DNA from: Cercis canadensis | Lineage: Eukaryota; Streptophyta; Magnoliopsida; Fabales; Fabaceae | NCBI GenBank assembly: GCA_003255065.1 | Contig: QAOA01000289.1 | Span: 791,805-855,804, forward strand | Reading direction: 5' to 3' | DNA: 64,000 bases | Shown here: positions 12,396 through 26,640 of the stretch, in pieces | Position numbering within the stretch: the stretch's first letter is position 1 | Layout: each line of letters begins with the position of its first letter | Notes under the pieces: generated by a model | Database searches by the model: none | What the model was told of the DNA's origin: nothing | Seen by the model: the letters and a program-made list of their open reading frames with translations, nothing else | Translations under genes and position numbers: made by a program

Positions 12396-13818
12396 AACTA
12401 CATTTCAGTTATTCACAATATGGTTTCTTCTTTAAAAAGGAAATATAGCTTCTAATTGTTGGGACATGCAGAGCTGTATTCATCATCATCAATGTCTTCT
12501 CTTCTGTAGCCATAGCCATAGGGGGTATTCAAGTATGCTTTTGACGCTTCTCAAGGTTGTGGATATACATATCATTATGAGCATTTCTTGTTAAGCCATA
12601 AGAGTATGTGTTGAACAGAGGATTATTGGCTTGTCAATAAAGTTTTTCTGATGTTTCTTTGTCATTTGTCAAATGCATTTCTAAATTTTGATTTGAGAAT
12701 GTGCTACACTTCTAGTGTTTCTCACCTTTGAGTAGTGACCACTCCTCATCCACAAGGTGGATTGATGACATAAAAAATTTGTTTATACATTTTTACACTT
12801 TGATAAGAAAATAAATGCTTAGCTCATATTTTCCGCATTTATGGGCTCCTATGAATTTGAGAGTTATTTATATCCATCCATCACAATTTTTTTATTATCA
12901 TTTTTAATTTAATTTATACTTTGCAATTTTAATTGGACCTACTCAATTTTTCCTTAATGATCGATTTAACTAAGACTTGTAATATGAAAAATGGTAAAAA
13001 TTACGGTAAACATACGATTTCTCTAAATTTGAGCCAATAAAATAAACATTGAAGTTGTTTTAGTTAAAATAATAAAGAAATTTGAGCCAATAAAATAAAT
13101 ATTTAAGTTGCTTTAGTTAAAATAATGAGTTGTAAATTGAGACAATAATTACATAACACTATGAAATATTTAAATATTTTATTATTTTATATTGTATGAG
13201 AAAAATCAAATTGAAAAATTATTTTATTTGATACCAAACAATTTTTTGGTTTAACTTTTGTAGTCAAATAATAAATTTTTCTTATTTTATCAGTAGATCT
13301 AGATTTATAAACTAAAGTCGGTAGGGTATATTTTTTTATTTGTTTGTCTTCTTCTCTTACAGTGGAAAAAAGTGGGTTCCAACCGAACCAACAAAGAAGG
13401 TACGACCTTGTTTAACAACTCATTCACATAATTGGGATAGCATTTATAATGTTGTATACAAAACAGAAAAGCATTTATAAACGATGATTCCACTACGAGA
13501 AAAAATGATTCCGTTGTGTATTGAACCTTAATAAAAGGCCTTCTTACCAATTAGGTAATTCCGTTGTGTCGGACTAAGTAGTTTTCAGAAAAGAGAAACG
13601 GAGAGAAAAAGAAAAATTACAATTTGGAGTGTAGTCAAAACCATTTGATCCAATCTCTACCGTGCATTCAGACGATCTGACGGTAGAAATGCATAAAAAG
13701 TCAGCCATGTGTGGCAAATGCTTTTTTTTTCTTAAATGAAGAGAGAGTAAGCAACCTCACACGAAAACTAGTGGGAGGGGGGAGACACCAACACACATAG
13801 ACGCGCAGAGTCGGGGGA
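12396..13818. other. Intergenic between EEP and TM9 genes
   Basis: The first few hundred bases are probably the 3' UTR of the EEP gene. The rest is AT-rich with a 53-base tandem duplication at 13025-13129. No gene was recognised. Confidence 0.55.
13025..13129. repeat. Two-copy tandem repeat, about 53 bases
   Basis: Copies at 13025-13077 and 13078-13129 both begin aaatttgagccaataaaata and diverge by a few substitutions. No N lies between them, so this looks like an ordinary old local duplication. Confidence 0.8.
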
Positions 13819-13850
13819 AGAGAGAGAGAGAGAGAGAGAGAGTGTGTGTG
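13819..13850 (+). repeat. (AG)n-(TG)n microsatellite in the TM9 leader
   Basis: About twelve AG units followed by four TG units lie 35-66 bases upstream of the ATG at 13885. They are therefore probably in the 5' UTR or core promoter. GA/CT tracts are common in plant core promoters. Confidence 0.85.
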
Positions 13851-13884
13851 TTTCTGCTTTCTGGATCTACGCGCTTTGGAAACC

Positions 13885-16800
13885 ATGGCGAGAGGAACTC
13901 TCGCTTGTCACCTATGGATCTCTGTTTGTATTTTGCTTATTGTCCATGTTAGTTGCTTTTACCTCCCTGGTGTTGCACCCGAAGATTTCCGGAAGGTAAT
14001 TGCAATTTCTCTTTATTCATGTTCAGTCTTTTCAATTTGCTTTATGTACATTTGCATAGGCATGTATTTTTGCCTGAATTTCGGGTCAGATCAAGTGCTA
14101 GATCGTCTTGGTTTTCTGAAATTTCCATTTTTTTTTTAACTTCGTTGGTCTGAGATCTTTGCTGGTTTCAAATTTGGGTGATGATATTTTGGTTTTTTTT
14201 GGGAACATTTGGTGAGCTAGTCATCTCTTCGTTCGTAGGTTAGGAAGATCCCAGCTTTCTCATTGTTACATTTTGCATTTTAGGATTATGGGTGTCAATT
14301 GTTTGCATCCCCCCACCCCACCCCAAAAACACAAAAAAATAAAAATGAAAAAAATTCCTTGTTAACTAGAATTGAATGTGCATTGGAAGAAGGAAAGAGA
14401 TTTGATTAGTGATAAAGGTGATGTAATCAATAATTTGGCCAGAGAATACCATAATTTATCCATGCTTACTATTATACATTACTCCTACTTCTATCATGTT
14501 CCAAAGGGGGTTATAGGAATTAGAGATGTATTTTCTTTTGCATAGTTGTCTATATGTCATTCTATGCTAACTTTGGCTGTTACCAGACATTTTCCAAGGT
14601 CTTTGGCCCACATAATTGACAACTTCTTCACCTGATTTGATATTAATACATGAATGATCTGCCAAAATAATCAGCAATAGCTTTTCTTAATCATAATATT
14701 GATTTTACATCTTATGTTCATTATTGGCAGGGGGACCCGTTGAGGGTGAAAGTGAACAAACTGACTTCTATAAAAACACAGCTTCCTTACTCCTATTATT
14801 CACTGCCTTATTGCAGTCCGGATCGCATTGTTGACAGTGCAGAGAATCTTGGGGAAGTTCTTCGTGGTGACCGCATTGAAAACTCTCCCTATGTGGTGGG
14901 TTGAATTTTATGGACAGATTACTAGTTTATACCTTTTGTTTATTATGTTTCACTACTAAAACCTGAAAACAATTTGGCTCTTTCAGTTTAAAATGAGAGA
15001 ACCGAAGATGTGCAATATTGTTTGTCGGCTGACTCTTAATGCAAAAACAGCCAAAGAGTTCAAGGAAAAGATTGATGATGAATATCGGGTGAACATGTGA
15101 GTTACTATTGACCTTACATTTTACTTATACTGCTCTGTGTTTGTGATACAATTTTTTTTAATATTTTTGTCCATGGTTTGTTTCAGGATTTTGGATAATC
15201 TTCCTTTGGTTGTTCCTATAAGAAGGCCTGATCAGGAATCTTCCATGGTGTATCTGCATGGGTTTCTCGTTGGTCTTAAAGGACAGTATGCTGGAGTAAG
15301 TATTGGCTCAGTTACCATCTCTTTTTATCATTGGTTTGAACCTATTTTGACCTCTTCTACTCAACTGATAACAGACAAAGGATGAAAAGTATTTTATCCA
15401 CAACCACTTAACATTTGTGGTTAAGTATCATAGAGATTCAGTGACAGAGTTTTCAAGGATTGTAGGCTTTGAGGTTAAGCCTTTCAGGTTGTATTATGAT
15501 CTTTTATTATCAGATTGTATATTAGTTTTGTGCTAATCTCTCTATTTAATGGTAGGTTATGCCTTGTAAATTGACATTATTTCTATGAATACAGTGTAAA
15601 GCATGAATATGAAGGTGAATGGAATGAGAAGACCCGCTTAACCACCTGTGATCCCCATGCAAAGCGGATAGTTATCAGTTCTGAGTCTCCTCAAGAGGTT
15701 GAAGACAAGAAAGAAATTATTTTTACTTATGATGTCGAGTTTCAGGTTAGTTACCATAACTCTTGTTAATTGAATTGCCACACTAATTTCCATTGCGACT
15801 TTCGGTTTTGAGTTCTTTTAGAAAAAAAATTGTCTTAGACTTGGGTTTTTTACTAACTGCTTGGAATCATACCTTGTAGGAGAGCGATGTGAAGTGGGCA
15901 TCTCGCTGGGATACCTATCTGTTAATGGCTGATGATCAGATACACTGGTTTTCAATTGTTAATTCTTTAATGATTGTACTTTTCCTATCCGGCATGGTGG
16001 CTATGATAATGTTGCGGACACTTTACCGTGATATCTCTAAGTACAACCAATTAGAGACTCAAGAAGAAGCCCAAGAAGAGACTGGGTGGAAACTTGTGCA
16101 CGGGGATGTTTTCAGGCCTCCATCAAACTCGGACCTACTCTGTGTATATGTTGGAACAGGTGTTCAGTTTCTTGGAATGATTCTTGTCACCATGATCTTT
16201 GCTGCCCTTGGATTTTTATCTCCCTCAAATAGAGGGGGATTGATGACCGCCATGCTCTTGCTCTGGGTATTTATGGGATTGTTTGCGGGATATTCTTCAG
16301 CACGTCTCTACAAGATGTTCAAGGGAACAGAATGGAAACAAATCACTCTTAAGACAGCTTTTATGTTCCCTGCCACTTGCTTTGCAATATTCTTTGTGTT
16401 AAATGCTCTAATTTGGGGTGAGAAGTCTTCTGGGGCTGTGCCATTTGGAACAATGTTTGCTCTGGTTTTCTTATGGTTTGGCATCTCAGTTCCACTTGTC
16501 TTTGTTGGTGCTTATGTGGGTTTCAGAAAGCCAGCAATTGAGGATCCGGTAAAGACAAACAAGATCCCTAGGCAGATCCCAGAGCAGGCCTGGTATATGA
16601 ACCCAGTCTTTTCGATTCTAATAGGAGGCATACTTCCATTTGGTGCTGTCTTCATCGAGCTTTTCTTCATTCTCACATCAATCTGGTTACATCAATTTTA
16701 TTATATATTTGGTTTCCTGTTCATCGTGTTCATCATCCTTATTATCACTTGTGCTGAGATCACAATTGTTCTCTGCTACTTCCAGTTGTGTAGTGAGGAC

Positions 16801-17037
16801 TACCTTTGGTGGTGGAGGTCATATCTGACTTCAGGTTCCTCAGCACTCTACCTTTTCCTCTATGCTGCTTTTTACTTCTTCACGAAGCTTGAGATCACAA
16901 AACCAGTATCTGGGGTTTTGTACTTTGGGTACATGCTGATTCTTTCATACGCATTCTTTGTGTTGACTGGCACAATCGGTTTCTACGCATGCTTCTGGTT
17001 CACAAGGCTCATCTACTCATCAGTGAAAATTGACTGA
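13885..17037 (+). CDS. Transmembrane 9 superfamily protein (EMP70/TMN)
   Basis: Seven exons: 13885-13995, 14731-14895, 14987-15096, 15187-15295, 15375-15487, 15595-15745, 15880-17037. They encode 638 residues, the family's usual size. An N-terminal signal peptide ([15 protein letters not shown]) precedes [11 protein letters not shown] and a large lumenal domain with [10 protein letters not shown] and [15 protein letters not shown]. From about residue 276 there are nine hydrophobic segments, all encoded by the single last exon. The protein ends SVKID, a KXD motif that binds COPI coat and keeps TM9 proteins in the Golgi. The role in Golgi/endosome sorting is known for the family; the specific cargo is not. 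No lesion was seen. The subtype (TMN7-10 group) is not resolved. Confidence 0.95.
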
Positions 17038-18308
17038 TTGTTTCCATGTGAAGGATATTAAACCATTTTGGGAAGCTCTAATATTTTTTTTTATTTGGAA
17101 CGAGGAGTTGAGGGCATCTTCTAGACAGACCATGAGTTCCAGTTTTAAGTCTAAACATAGAAATTTGTTGTTAGTCTCCTCAGTATAGGTTGTTTTGCGG
17201 CTTCTGATTTTTGTTTAAATTTATGTTCGAAGTATTCCTATATTGTATTCTTAGTATCCTTCTTCCCCTCCCCCCTTCTCTCTTTCACTTTGGAAAATTG
17301 TTTTGTATGAGACATTCATGAGGACTACTGAGCACTCTTCTGTCCTCAATGCCTATTCTAGGAAAGAAGGGGAATTATTGTAAGTGTTAATGTACACCTT
17401 GATTTAGATCCTGTTTTGGAAAGTGAAAGCAGGTTTTCTTGCCAATAAGAAATTTAATACAAATCTTGATACAATTTTATTTTTGGGCCATGATTCTTGA
17501 TGCAATTCATTCTGTATTTTCATCTCCAATTTTCTCGAAGGCACTAGCTTTTCATTGAAACCGAGCATGGTGGTGGTGGGTGTGCTTGTTAAAGAAGAAA
17601 TTGGAAAAAAGTAAATTTTGAGAGTGAAATTGGGTAATATAATAGCTTAAAATTATTGATCTATCATCCTATTTATTTTTTCTGCATCTTCAAAAATGCT
17701 TATGGGTGAATTATGCTGAGCAGAAGCATTATTAATCTGGGTAAGGTTGTTCGCTTGGTCTTGATCAGGACTGAGGCATTACAAGTTGGCTGGATAACTT
17801 AAAACTTAAAAGCTTATACATAGTTAGACGGGGTTGCAAGTTGATATTATAAATTTTAACCAAAGGGTAGATTATGCTTGTAATTCAGCTTTTCTGATTG
17901 TTTGGCTTAGATGACAATCATCCTGCTGTCCTCTGAGTACCCAGTAATGGTTTCCAAGTGAAACCATGTTAAGGAAAAGGTCTCCAATCATAAGAACACA
18001 AGTATTTTTTTTTTTAATTTCTTCTGTTACATATGGATGATAAATGACACCTAATTTCAACTCAACTCAGGCAAGAAATGACTTTAAAAACAAAATTGAA
18101 TTGAGAGCGGTGTTGGCTTAACGTTTAATTTACAAGTAAACAGACGCAGTGTTATACAGAGTCTTTCACTACTCTTGCATGCCTCGGAACTATAATAATT
18201 GGATATGTGTATGATACATTGCTTATATCATTTCTTGACAAGCCGAATCAGAATAGAATCAGTAAATAAAAACAAGCATTTCAAGCGAGTAGAGTTACAA
18301 ATGAAAAT
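17038..18308. other. 3' flanks of the convergent TM9 and CNGC genes
   Basis: Transcription units converge here. The region must hold both 3' UTRs and their polyadenylation signals. Nothing else was recognised. Confidence 0.6.
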
Positions 18309-21300
18309 TTAGTCTGCATCATCTGCAGTAAAGTCAGGCTCTGGAGGTTTCTGTAGTTTCACCAACTCCCTCGCAGTCTTAGCATTCCGATTGCGATGTA
18401 CACCACGAAGAGCATTGGCTGCAAACCTGGAGGCTAAGAAGGTGGCGCCAAGGCTGTATGAACCCCCACCAACATTGTTTCGAGTTCCTTCTGACTCCTC
18501 TTGTTCTTCTTCCTTTCGACGAAGCTCCATAATCTTCCTCTTAGAGTACCGACGCCATGCTGCTTGGATAAAGCATGCAGCCCAAGTCCTCCATTGTTGG
18601 GAGTAAAAGCGGAAGGTGTGTTGAACCTGTCTACTGTGAAGGCGTCTGAACTGACTGGCAACAAATTTTAACTCTTCTGCAATTAAGGCAAAAGCCTCAA
18701 CCTCAGTTAATGCCTTAACTGTTCGAGTAGAAGAAGGGAGGTTAGAGCCAGATTTGGGATCTAGTGCCCAGGTTAAAAGCTCCTCTCCACAGAAGTCAGC
18801 CTCTTTTAGAAAACTGCGATTAAAGAACCCACTCCTCCCACCATCTGTGGTAACACTCTCAAGGCGACCGCGTATGATGAAGAGCATCTCATCAACTGGA
18901 TCTCCTTCCCGAACAATGTAACTATTCTCTGTAAACAAGCATGGTTTCAGTCTCTCACAAATGGCATCAAGCAATCTCTCATCCATACTCTCGAATAGTG
19001 GAACCTACAAATGCAGGAGAGGCAGTTAATAAATAAACAAATGCAGATGCTCCAGCACCAATTTGATAAGCTAATCTAAGAGGGAGAACAAGTTCATAAG
19101 ATATCTATCTATAGAGAGTCACTGCATAGTTAGTCTAAAGGATTTTGAAATACAAGCAAACCATAAAGGTCAGTGAAAGCCTCTTATCAGATGAAAAGAC
19201 AAAAAAAAAGATGCTATGATCAGAACAAAAGCATCCAAACACCACCTATTTGGCACTTTCTAGGACATCTTTTTGGCTCATCTCCAAGTCAAAGACTTCA
19301 ACAATGCATCAGGGCATGACTTCGAACTTCTCATCCAATCTAAAGCTTATTGGGAGGAAAAAAAAGGGTTTGAATGCTTCAGCAGACGTATGTTTGCAAA
19401 AAGCTCTTCAATAACATATTTGTAAGAATTCTATGCAAGACCAATGAACTGTAACCATATACATGAAGAATGCAACTAAGAAAGGAGGGAATCACAAGAA
19501 ATGCAATTTAATGCAAGGAAGATTATGGTTACTATCTATACACAATATCTTAACTAAATATGGAACTGATTAACCACATATTGGCTCAATTATGTTAAAA
19601 TAATTTCTGGGTCCTTTTTAGTTACGCATTTAAGTAGAGACCCCTTTGGGTGTTCCTCTGATTTTGTAAGTGTTGAACATCATACCCTCCTCACTAAAGC
19701 CAGACAGAGGTGACGCTTAATATCTCTTCTAAGATCCTTTGGTAGACTCTGAACCAAAATTTCTTCATCTACACCACGTGTTGCCAACCACTTATATTGA
19801 TCATAACGTCTGACCCGCTCTCTAAGATCTGGTGGGAGCAACCGATGATGCATCCACTGTTCTGAATCACGCCTTTTGACTCTCATTTCCTCAAGCCTAA
19901 TGGTGAGAGACTGAAGATATGTCTGCAATAATAGAAAAATAACCTCAGCATCAATTTCTAACAATATGCTCTTCATACTTTCATGTACATAACCTTTGAA
20001 AGCTATATACAAGAACCATGCTATAATAAGGGGAAATTACTTTAGAACAATAAACTAAAAGCACCCAGTACTCTCTCCTCGTTCTCTATGAACACAGGAA
20101 TGTGTACTTGCATTAAGTCAATAATGCAGAACCCTTTTAGATCTTTCTATGCATTAATATGATTAATTCTCAGTGTTAATAAATAAGAAACAATAGACTT
20201 TAGAGCAATAAGATAAAAAAATCCAGTACTTTCTCGTTATCTGTGTGCACATTTGAATGTGTATTCTCTCCTGGTAATCTGTGTGCACATGTTAATGTCT
20301 ATTTGCTAAAAGTCCTTAAAATCGTTCTTTGCATGAATACAATTAGTCCTCAATAAGAATACAAATATTATGTAGTTCATCAATCCTAAAAATGTTACTT
20401 GGGAAAGATAGCAATAATAGTGTTTCATGAATCATATTCAAATATTAATGCTTTCACTTATAAAATGGACAAGTCAGAAGATCAGCCTTCTCTCAGTGTA
20501 ACATATATCAGATTATATGCCACCTTCACAGCTCTTACAATCAGATACTAGATAATGACTATTTGGAGGTTAGCTACGCAAAATTAACAACACCATTTGA
20601 TGTCATTTAATCCCACTCACCTATCATACATACAAATGTAAATAGATTGCAGCATTCCGTGCCTTTTAATTACTTTTACACTGTTGATATGCATGTCAAA
20701 TTGGATGTTGGGTAATTCAGGAACCCAGCACATTTGAGCAACCAAAAAAAAAGTTTATGATTACTACGGCAATTTCCTGACAAAATGACAAAACAAAGCT
20801 TCTACAGCCTTAACTGTACAGTATGCCAAACTAATTTTGTGTGTACCTGCATGTTACCAATCAGAAGCGCAAATAGGATAAGCCCTAATATGGCAAGCGC
20901 TATTGAAAAGAGAACCTCGAGAGGATAGGTGCTGGTTTGAAGTCCCTGGCCCAGTGTACTGTAGTGAAATCAATGAAAAACAATAAGTACCAGTGTAAGA
21001 TTAATCTATGAGATGGAAAAGAACATCAGATACCGGAACAAGTGATGTCTTCTGGACTAAATTATTGAAAATATAAAGCACAAGTATAGCTGACAACACT
21101 AGTTTAAAAGTAACCTATCTGACAAAATACAAATTATTGAAACAAGCAAGCAATACACTTGTAAATTTAGGACAGAAAAATGTTTGCACATACCATATAT
21201 TTTTGTGAATATGTTAAAATGATAAATGTAACAATTCAAGACACTTATTCATTCTGAGTTTACAAACTAAATAAAAAGGCTAATTTTCAGACACAAATAA

Positions 21301-24300
21301 CAAACCTCGCACAAAGATGTAGCAGATACTGTTTGGCACCTCAGAATTGATTCTGAGATAACATTATACAGTTGATGTGGTTTGCTATTATAATAAGGTA
21401 CTCTTGACTTTGTAATTATTAAATTTATAGATCCAGAGGAAGAACCAATTACTCTAGCTGTCAACCTCCTTAGAAACTGATGGGTATTTTCAAAATCTAG
21501 TACCAATAATTGAATACAATAAATGGTCGAATAGAGTAGTAGACTGCCTTTAGTAAATAAATATGAAAGGAATATATGCTCCAAAACAGCAGAGTCTTAT
21601 AGTGATTTTGAATGTAAAATGATAAGCAAAATGAATCATTAGATTTTGAGAGATTCTGGAACCATTCAACATATAATAAGATACAATTAAAATATAGGAA
21701 CTCACATGTAACACAATTATTTGCCACACACTTATCCTGAATCTGGAAGACTTCTTTAATGGAGGATGGCCCGTAAATTTAACCTGGTGCATGCTAAGAG
21801 GATTAAGTTCCCTAAGGACCTGCTGCTACTACAATATATGGGTTCTCTGATGGTATCAACAGAAAAAGTTTTCTTCCACCTAAACTTTTCAGACGGTCTT
21901 ACAGCATAAATAAGAAAAAATGTCAAGTCATAACGTCTTATTCGTCTGCTTATCAATTTTACCAGAGACATGGCAAATCCCACGACAGAATATTCAAAGG
22001 CACATATACCTGAATAGAGTTTAAGCTACACACTGCATTATTAACGCAACTATTAATGACAAATTTTCTGTCCAATCTCATTACCTCGTTGAGAAAATAT
22101 AATGAGTCCAGGATTATACAAACTTCCTGGGAACCACTTGGTAATTAGTACTCAATCCAAACAAGATATATATATGTTATAAATACTGTGAAAGAATATA
22201 AAAAGAAAATCTTCAAAGGAAATAAAATTGATTACCTTAAATTCTGGAGCCCCCACCATAAACAGTAACAGTATTTGGGGATGAACTTTTTAGATGATAT
22301 AATGGCAGATGACAATGCTTGTGTGAAAATTCCATAATCAAAAGTTGAATCCGGAGCACAAGCTTTAGTAAGAATATCTTCACTACTACTCTGCCAGGTA
22401 CTATAACCATCCATGAACTGGTTGCCACAATACAAGAAATTTTTATTGTACCCATTGTCTCTACAAGCCTTCTGCCAGCATGAGTCATTCCGTTCAACAG
22501 CCAACAAGTACCAGAAAGCCCCAACTATCTGAAAAGACTCATTGACAGAGAAATCCCAAAATAAGTTCCTTGCAGAGTTGATGTATAATAAAGGTAGATA
22601 TGAAGAATAATAAATAACTAGTGAGAATGTGTTATAGCTCCAATAAAACAAGGGATGAAAGACTAACAGAACAAAACATAATGAAAAGAAGACAAGCACT
22701 TACATGACTAGCAAGCATGAATAATAGCAAATAATATGCAGCACCCGCCCATGCAGTTTCAGCAAAGACACCAGCAGTTCGCTTAAGTTCTGAAGTCAAT
22801 GAACCCACCCGGAGAAATCTAGGAATATACTGAAACAAGATAATTAACAGCAACGCTTGCTTTGTTGCCAGCACATCTGAACCTTTTGACCTCAGAAGAA
22901 ATCTCCAAACCACAATCTGAATATCAAGGAGTCAAGACAGAAAGGGGAACAGGAAAAGTGTGAGTTGAGTTATGGCAATGCCAACATACTAGTGATACAA
23001 AACTCTTCAATTTATATTGTCAGGTTTTTCAAAGCAATAATAGCTACAAGAGAATATTCATGCCATAATACCAGAAAATAGTTGCTTTGCGATCCAAATA
23101 CTTAGTAACATTCTGTTTGCCTTGGGGTTTCTAATAAGGACTAGAGAAATAAGTAATATGAATATTGCGTTAGCCATTTTTGAAAATGATAACCTAAGAA
23201 CTAATGGATTAATTATAAAAGGTACGTTCACATTAAAAAATAAATAAAAATAAAAGGGAGGAACTCCCATCTTCAAGTGAAGGGACCATTATTTTCACCA
23301 AAAGGTTACCAACATGACCCGAAGACAATTTGGCAAAACATGGTTTGTAAGAGACAGAAGGGAGTATAATCGGTTTCAGAGTAGGCACCAATAGGCATTA
23401 CAGATGTTTAGTTCCTTGGACTAGAAACACTAGATATGATCATAACCATGCAATATACTTATCAATATACTCAATCATAATAATCAAAAAACAAATTCAT
23501 CATAAATGGATATCATTTAGTAGAAAATTGATCACAGGACAATAAAAAGAGCTGAAGGATATATTAATCAGAAACCTGGGTTGCATTTGCAGTCTACACA
23601 TCCACATTGGCTATATCACTTAATTTTCCAGTGTCATAATAAATGAAATCATGAATTCAGAATTTTCATAGCCAAGATCAAGCTGAATTGATCCAAGGAC
23701 TAGGCTTCAACAAAACATACCTCACTTTCAGAATGGATATTTCTAATTATAGAAACAGTTGATTTGATTTCTCCATGCCATGAAATCAACATGAGTTAGA
23801 TAAACAAAATCACTCTTTCATGTAGGGCTGAAGCAAATATCCAATGCCCATTGAATTCAAAGATTCCAACTTCCTAGAGTGTTTTATGTTAACAATCTCT
23901 CTTTATAAGATGTTTAAAGCTTCACTCTGGTGTGTATTAGAATAAAACAAAGAAGTGTGAACCAAGGAGCTGACAGCAGCTAAGTATAATTTTACAGCCA
24001 TCCAGCATGAAAGATGACGAAGTTGTAAAGGAAATGGAGAGGAAAAAAAAATTATAAAATCCAAAGACATTAAACCACAGAGAATTAACAGAAAGAGATT
24101 GACTTAAATTAACACAATCTTTTCAACCTGAGGTAAGGGCAACACAGATAGAAAATCAATGATGAAATATCGCTGCAAGTATCGCTTGGCTATCTGTGCT
24201 GGAACTATCACAAGCTCACCCCGTCCAAAGACACGAGATGATGGAGCAATATAAGCTGTACGGAATTGGAGAGCCATGTGTATAAGATAAAAAGCATCAA

Positions 24301-25378
24301 TAACTGTCCTCAGGGTGGTGACTATGATTGCCAATTTCCGGTCAATACCAAGACAATTTAATGTATCATTGATGACAGGGAGATAAAAAAACAACGGATC
24401 CACAGACACAGCCAAAAAGCATGAGATAACAAAAAGTTTATTCCACAAGAGCAAAAATTTGTCTTGAGGATCAAATATCTTCTTCTCTGACACTTTCAGG
24501 TCTTCTGGGAACACAGCCCTAGATACCCCAAATCCAAGTGATCGGCCAATTGACTTCAGTCCTTCAGATCCCTTTTTCATTCCTCTTTTGAAAGACCTAG
24601 AGGTTGTACTGCTTCCATGGCCACCATGGCTCAATTTTTCAATACCAAATCCACTTTTTTTAACTCCAGTATCAGAGGATGAAGATAGTCTAGAATCCAA
24701 ATCATCCAACCTGGAAATAAAGAACAGATTCCACATAAAGAGATCACGTTCTTCTTATACTACAGCAAAGCAATTGCACATTCATCAAGATCCATTCTAT
24801 ATTAGATGAAAGCAGGGAGGGGAAATGGGGAATGATTTATCAAATATCATATGCACATATTAGGACTTAAGGTCTTCATGAGATGAATAGTTAATATATT
24901 AATTCAATTTAGGAAAAGGCTATATCCACTAGATTTAAGTAAAGCGTCTTAAAATGAAGAGACAATAATGTTGCTGGTTAGAAACTTGGATGTCTAAGAT
25001 TTTACTGTATGGTCATCCTACAAATATCTAAAATAGCAGATTTTCTACTTCTTATATAGTGGTGAAAAATGAATACCAAAATATGCATGTATTAACCTAC
25101 TTTCAATTACCAATAAGTGATGAGTGCTCAAGTTTTATTGAAGTTTTAAAATTCACGAATTTTTTCTTTGGATAAAAGAAGAAAATTTATTAGAAAGAAG
25201 GATGACAGAATACAAAGAATTTAATAAGTATAAATAAAGAACATACATATAAATATTACTAACTCTCTTCTCCTTCATATCTCTACAACCGTAACCTTGC
25301 AATGAACTATATTTGGTACCTCACAAATTTTTCTCTTTGGCCACCCACGTATTGTGACTTGTAACCACAGTCAAACAT
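18309..25378 (-). CDS. CNGC: Cyclic nucleotide-gated ion channel, group II (CNGC5/6/9 type)
   Basis: Seven coding exons on the minus strand: 25378-25320, 24710-24128, 22916-22704, 22528-22236, 20958-20847, 19922-19686, 19004-18309. They give 730 residues. The short first exon encodes MFDCGYKSQYVGGQREKFVR and joins RLDDLDSRLSSSSD in phase. Features in order: group II motif VFPEDLKVSEKKIFDPQDKF; six membrane segments; pore helix and filter YCYCLWWGLQNLS (G378-S383); cyclic-nucleotide-binding domain from about residue 500, with DGGRSGFFNRS and FCGEELLTWAL; calmodulin-binding IQ motif FIQAAWRRYSKRK (from 644). It forms Ca2+-permeable plasma-membrane channels regulated by calmodulin. Intron 5 contains a degenerate ~150-base duplication. 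The Mutator-like element begins upstream of this gene. No lesion was seen. Confidence 0.94.
20038..20360. repeat. Degenerate tandem duplication inside a CNGC intron
   Basis: The stretch from about 20038 and the stretch from about 20198 share tagaacaataaa/tagagcaataag, cagtact-tctc, gaatgtgta and catgaata/gcattaata blocks in the same order. They look like two diverged copies of a ~150-base unit. Copy 2 contains an extra nested repeat of ctgtgtgcacat. Confidence 0.55.
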
Positions 25379-25788
25379 CTTTCAAAAGTTTATTGAATAT
25401 AGACACCCTGCATCCAGAGAAGAAAAAAACTCAATAATTACTAATAATATTAATATCAATATTTTCATGCTCTGATTCCAAAGGTTCACTAGAAACATCA
25501 TGCTAGAGACTGTTGCAATTTCCAATTCCCATATGGAAATATATGCATATATAGTTATGAGAATGGCATTATACACATTTGAAAAATAAAAACTCATGTT
25601 CATGTTTACTTTCTTTCTTCAAGATAGCTAAATTATTTCAATCAAGGCAGTATCTAAAGCCCCTTCTAGAAGTTAGATAGCTTAATTATCTAAAGAAATG
25701 CCCTTCTCATAAAGCCAAAACCCTTTTACCAAGCTTCTAATGCTATTTTCATGTGTTGATACTTTCGGCAATAACAACCCCATCACCT

Positions 25789-25793
25789 CCCCC

Positions 25794-25824
<31 letters not shown>

Positions 25825-25825
25825 A
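25789..25825. repeat. Poly-C (26) followed by poly-A (11) run
   Basis: An uninterrupted run of 26 Cs directly followed by 11 As lies in the long first intron of the CNGC gene. Such a tract is unusual in an AT-rich intron. Its length is likely to be unreliable in the assembly. Confidence 0.8.
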
Positions 25826-26395
25826 GGAAAACCCCTATTTCATGCTTCACAATGGCATCTAAGTCAAATCAATACTTCAAAAGAAAATTTTCCTACATAA
25901 TTCAGGTACAGGTGGTTTATCATTAAACCCAGTATTACTGAGCACTGGTAATCACCTAGTACGAGCTAGCATAACACTTGGTTAAAGCCTTCTGAGTTCT
26001 GACCTAATGAATCAGCAGAAAAACCGATTTGTTTTATTTCCGATATACCAAGGCACATGCCTCTTATAGATTGATAATATCTCCCATTCACCACTGAACT
26101 CAAACCATAAAAATGACTAATTACGAACAAAATGAATTTGTAGAGAAACTGGTGCTAAACTTCAATTCAACCTGGATTGCGATAGCAGCATCAACATCTA
26201 ACTTCACTTCCAACTCCATGCAGCAGCCTAAAGCAAATCTAATCTAAATTTTAACATTGATTTCCACCAAATTAAAATAAATAAACAAATAGAAAGAAAA
26301 TGAGTGGACTTTGCACACAAATAAGCGACCTTCTAGGGACTGAAATTGAAAAGGAAAAGCAAGAGAGAGTAAGAAAGAGACGACTTAGACTTACA

Positions 26396-26640
26396 GCGGA
26401 ATCTGAAGGGGCTTAAGCCATCCTTGTTGAAGAAAGAGTGCAAAGAGTTGCAGAAAGAGGGAGGAAGACGAAGGCTGAGAAATGGAATCAAAAATATCTT
26501 TTTACCGAAAATTTGAAAAAATATTTCAATCAAAGACGAGGTCAACCAATTACCAAAAACGCCACAGCCTCCCTGCACGTGCTGCCAAGCCTCACTGCTT
26601 AGCTGGCTAATAGCTATGCTTCCAGCTTTCACTTTCAGTG
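26396..26640 (-). other. Probable non-coding first exon of the CNGC gene
   Basis: Reading the minus strand, a strong donor (CCGCT|GTAAGT) lies at 26395/26394, about 1 kb upstream of the ATG. A matching acceptor candidate lies just before the first coding exon. The exon start is not visible, so the right end given is approximate. Confidence 0.4.

Noticed and set aside
18391-18606. Plus-strand frames opposite the last CNGC exon
   Set aside because: They are antisense shadows of a strongly conserved coding exon.
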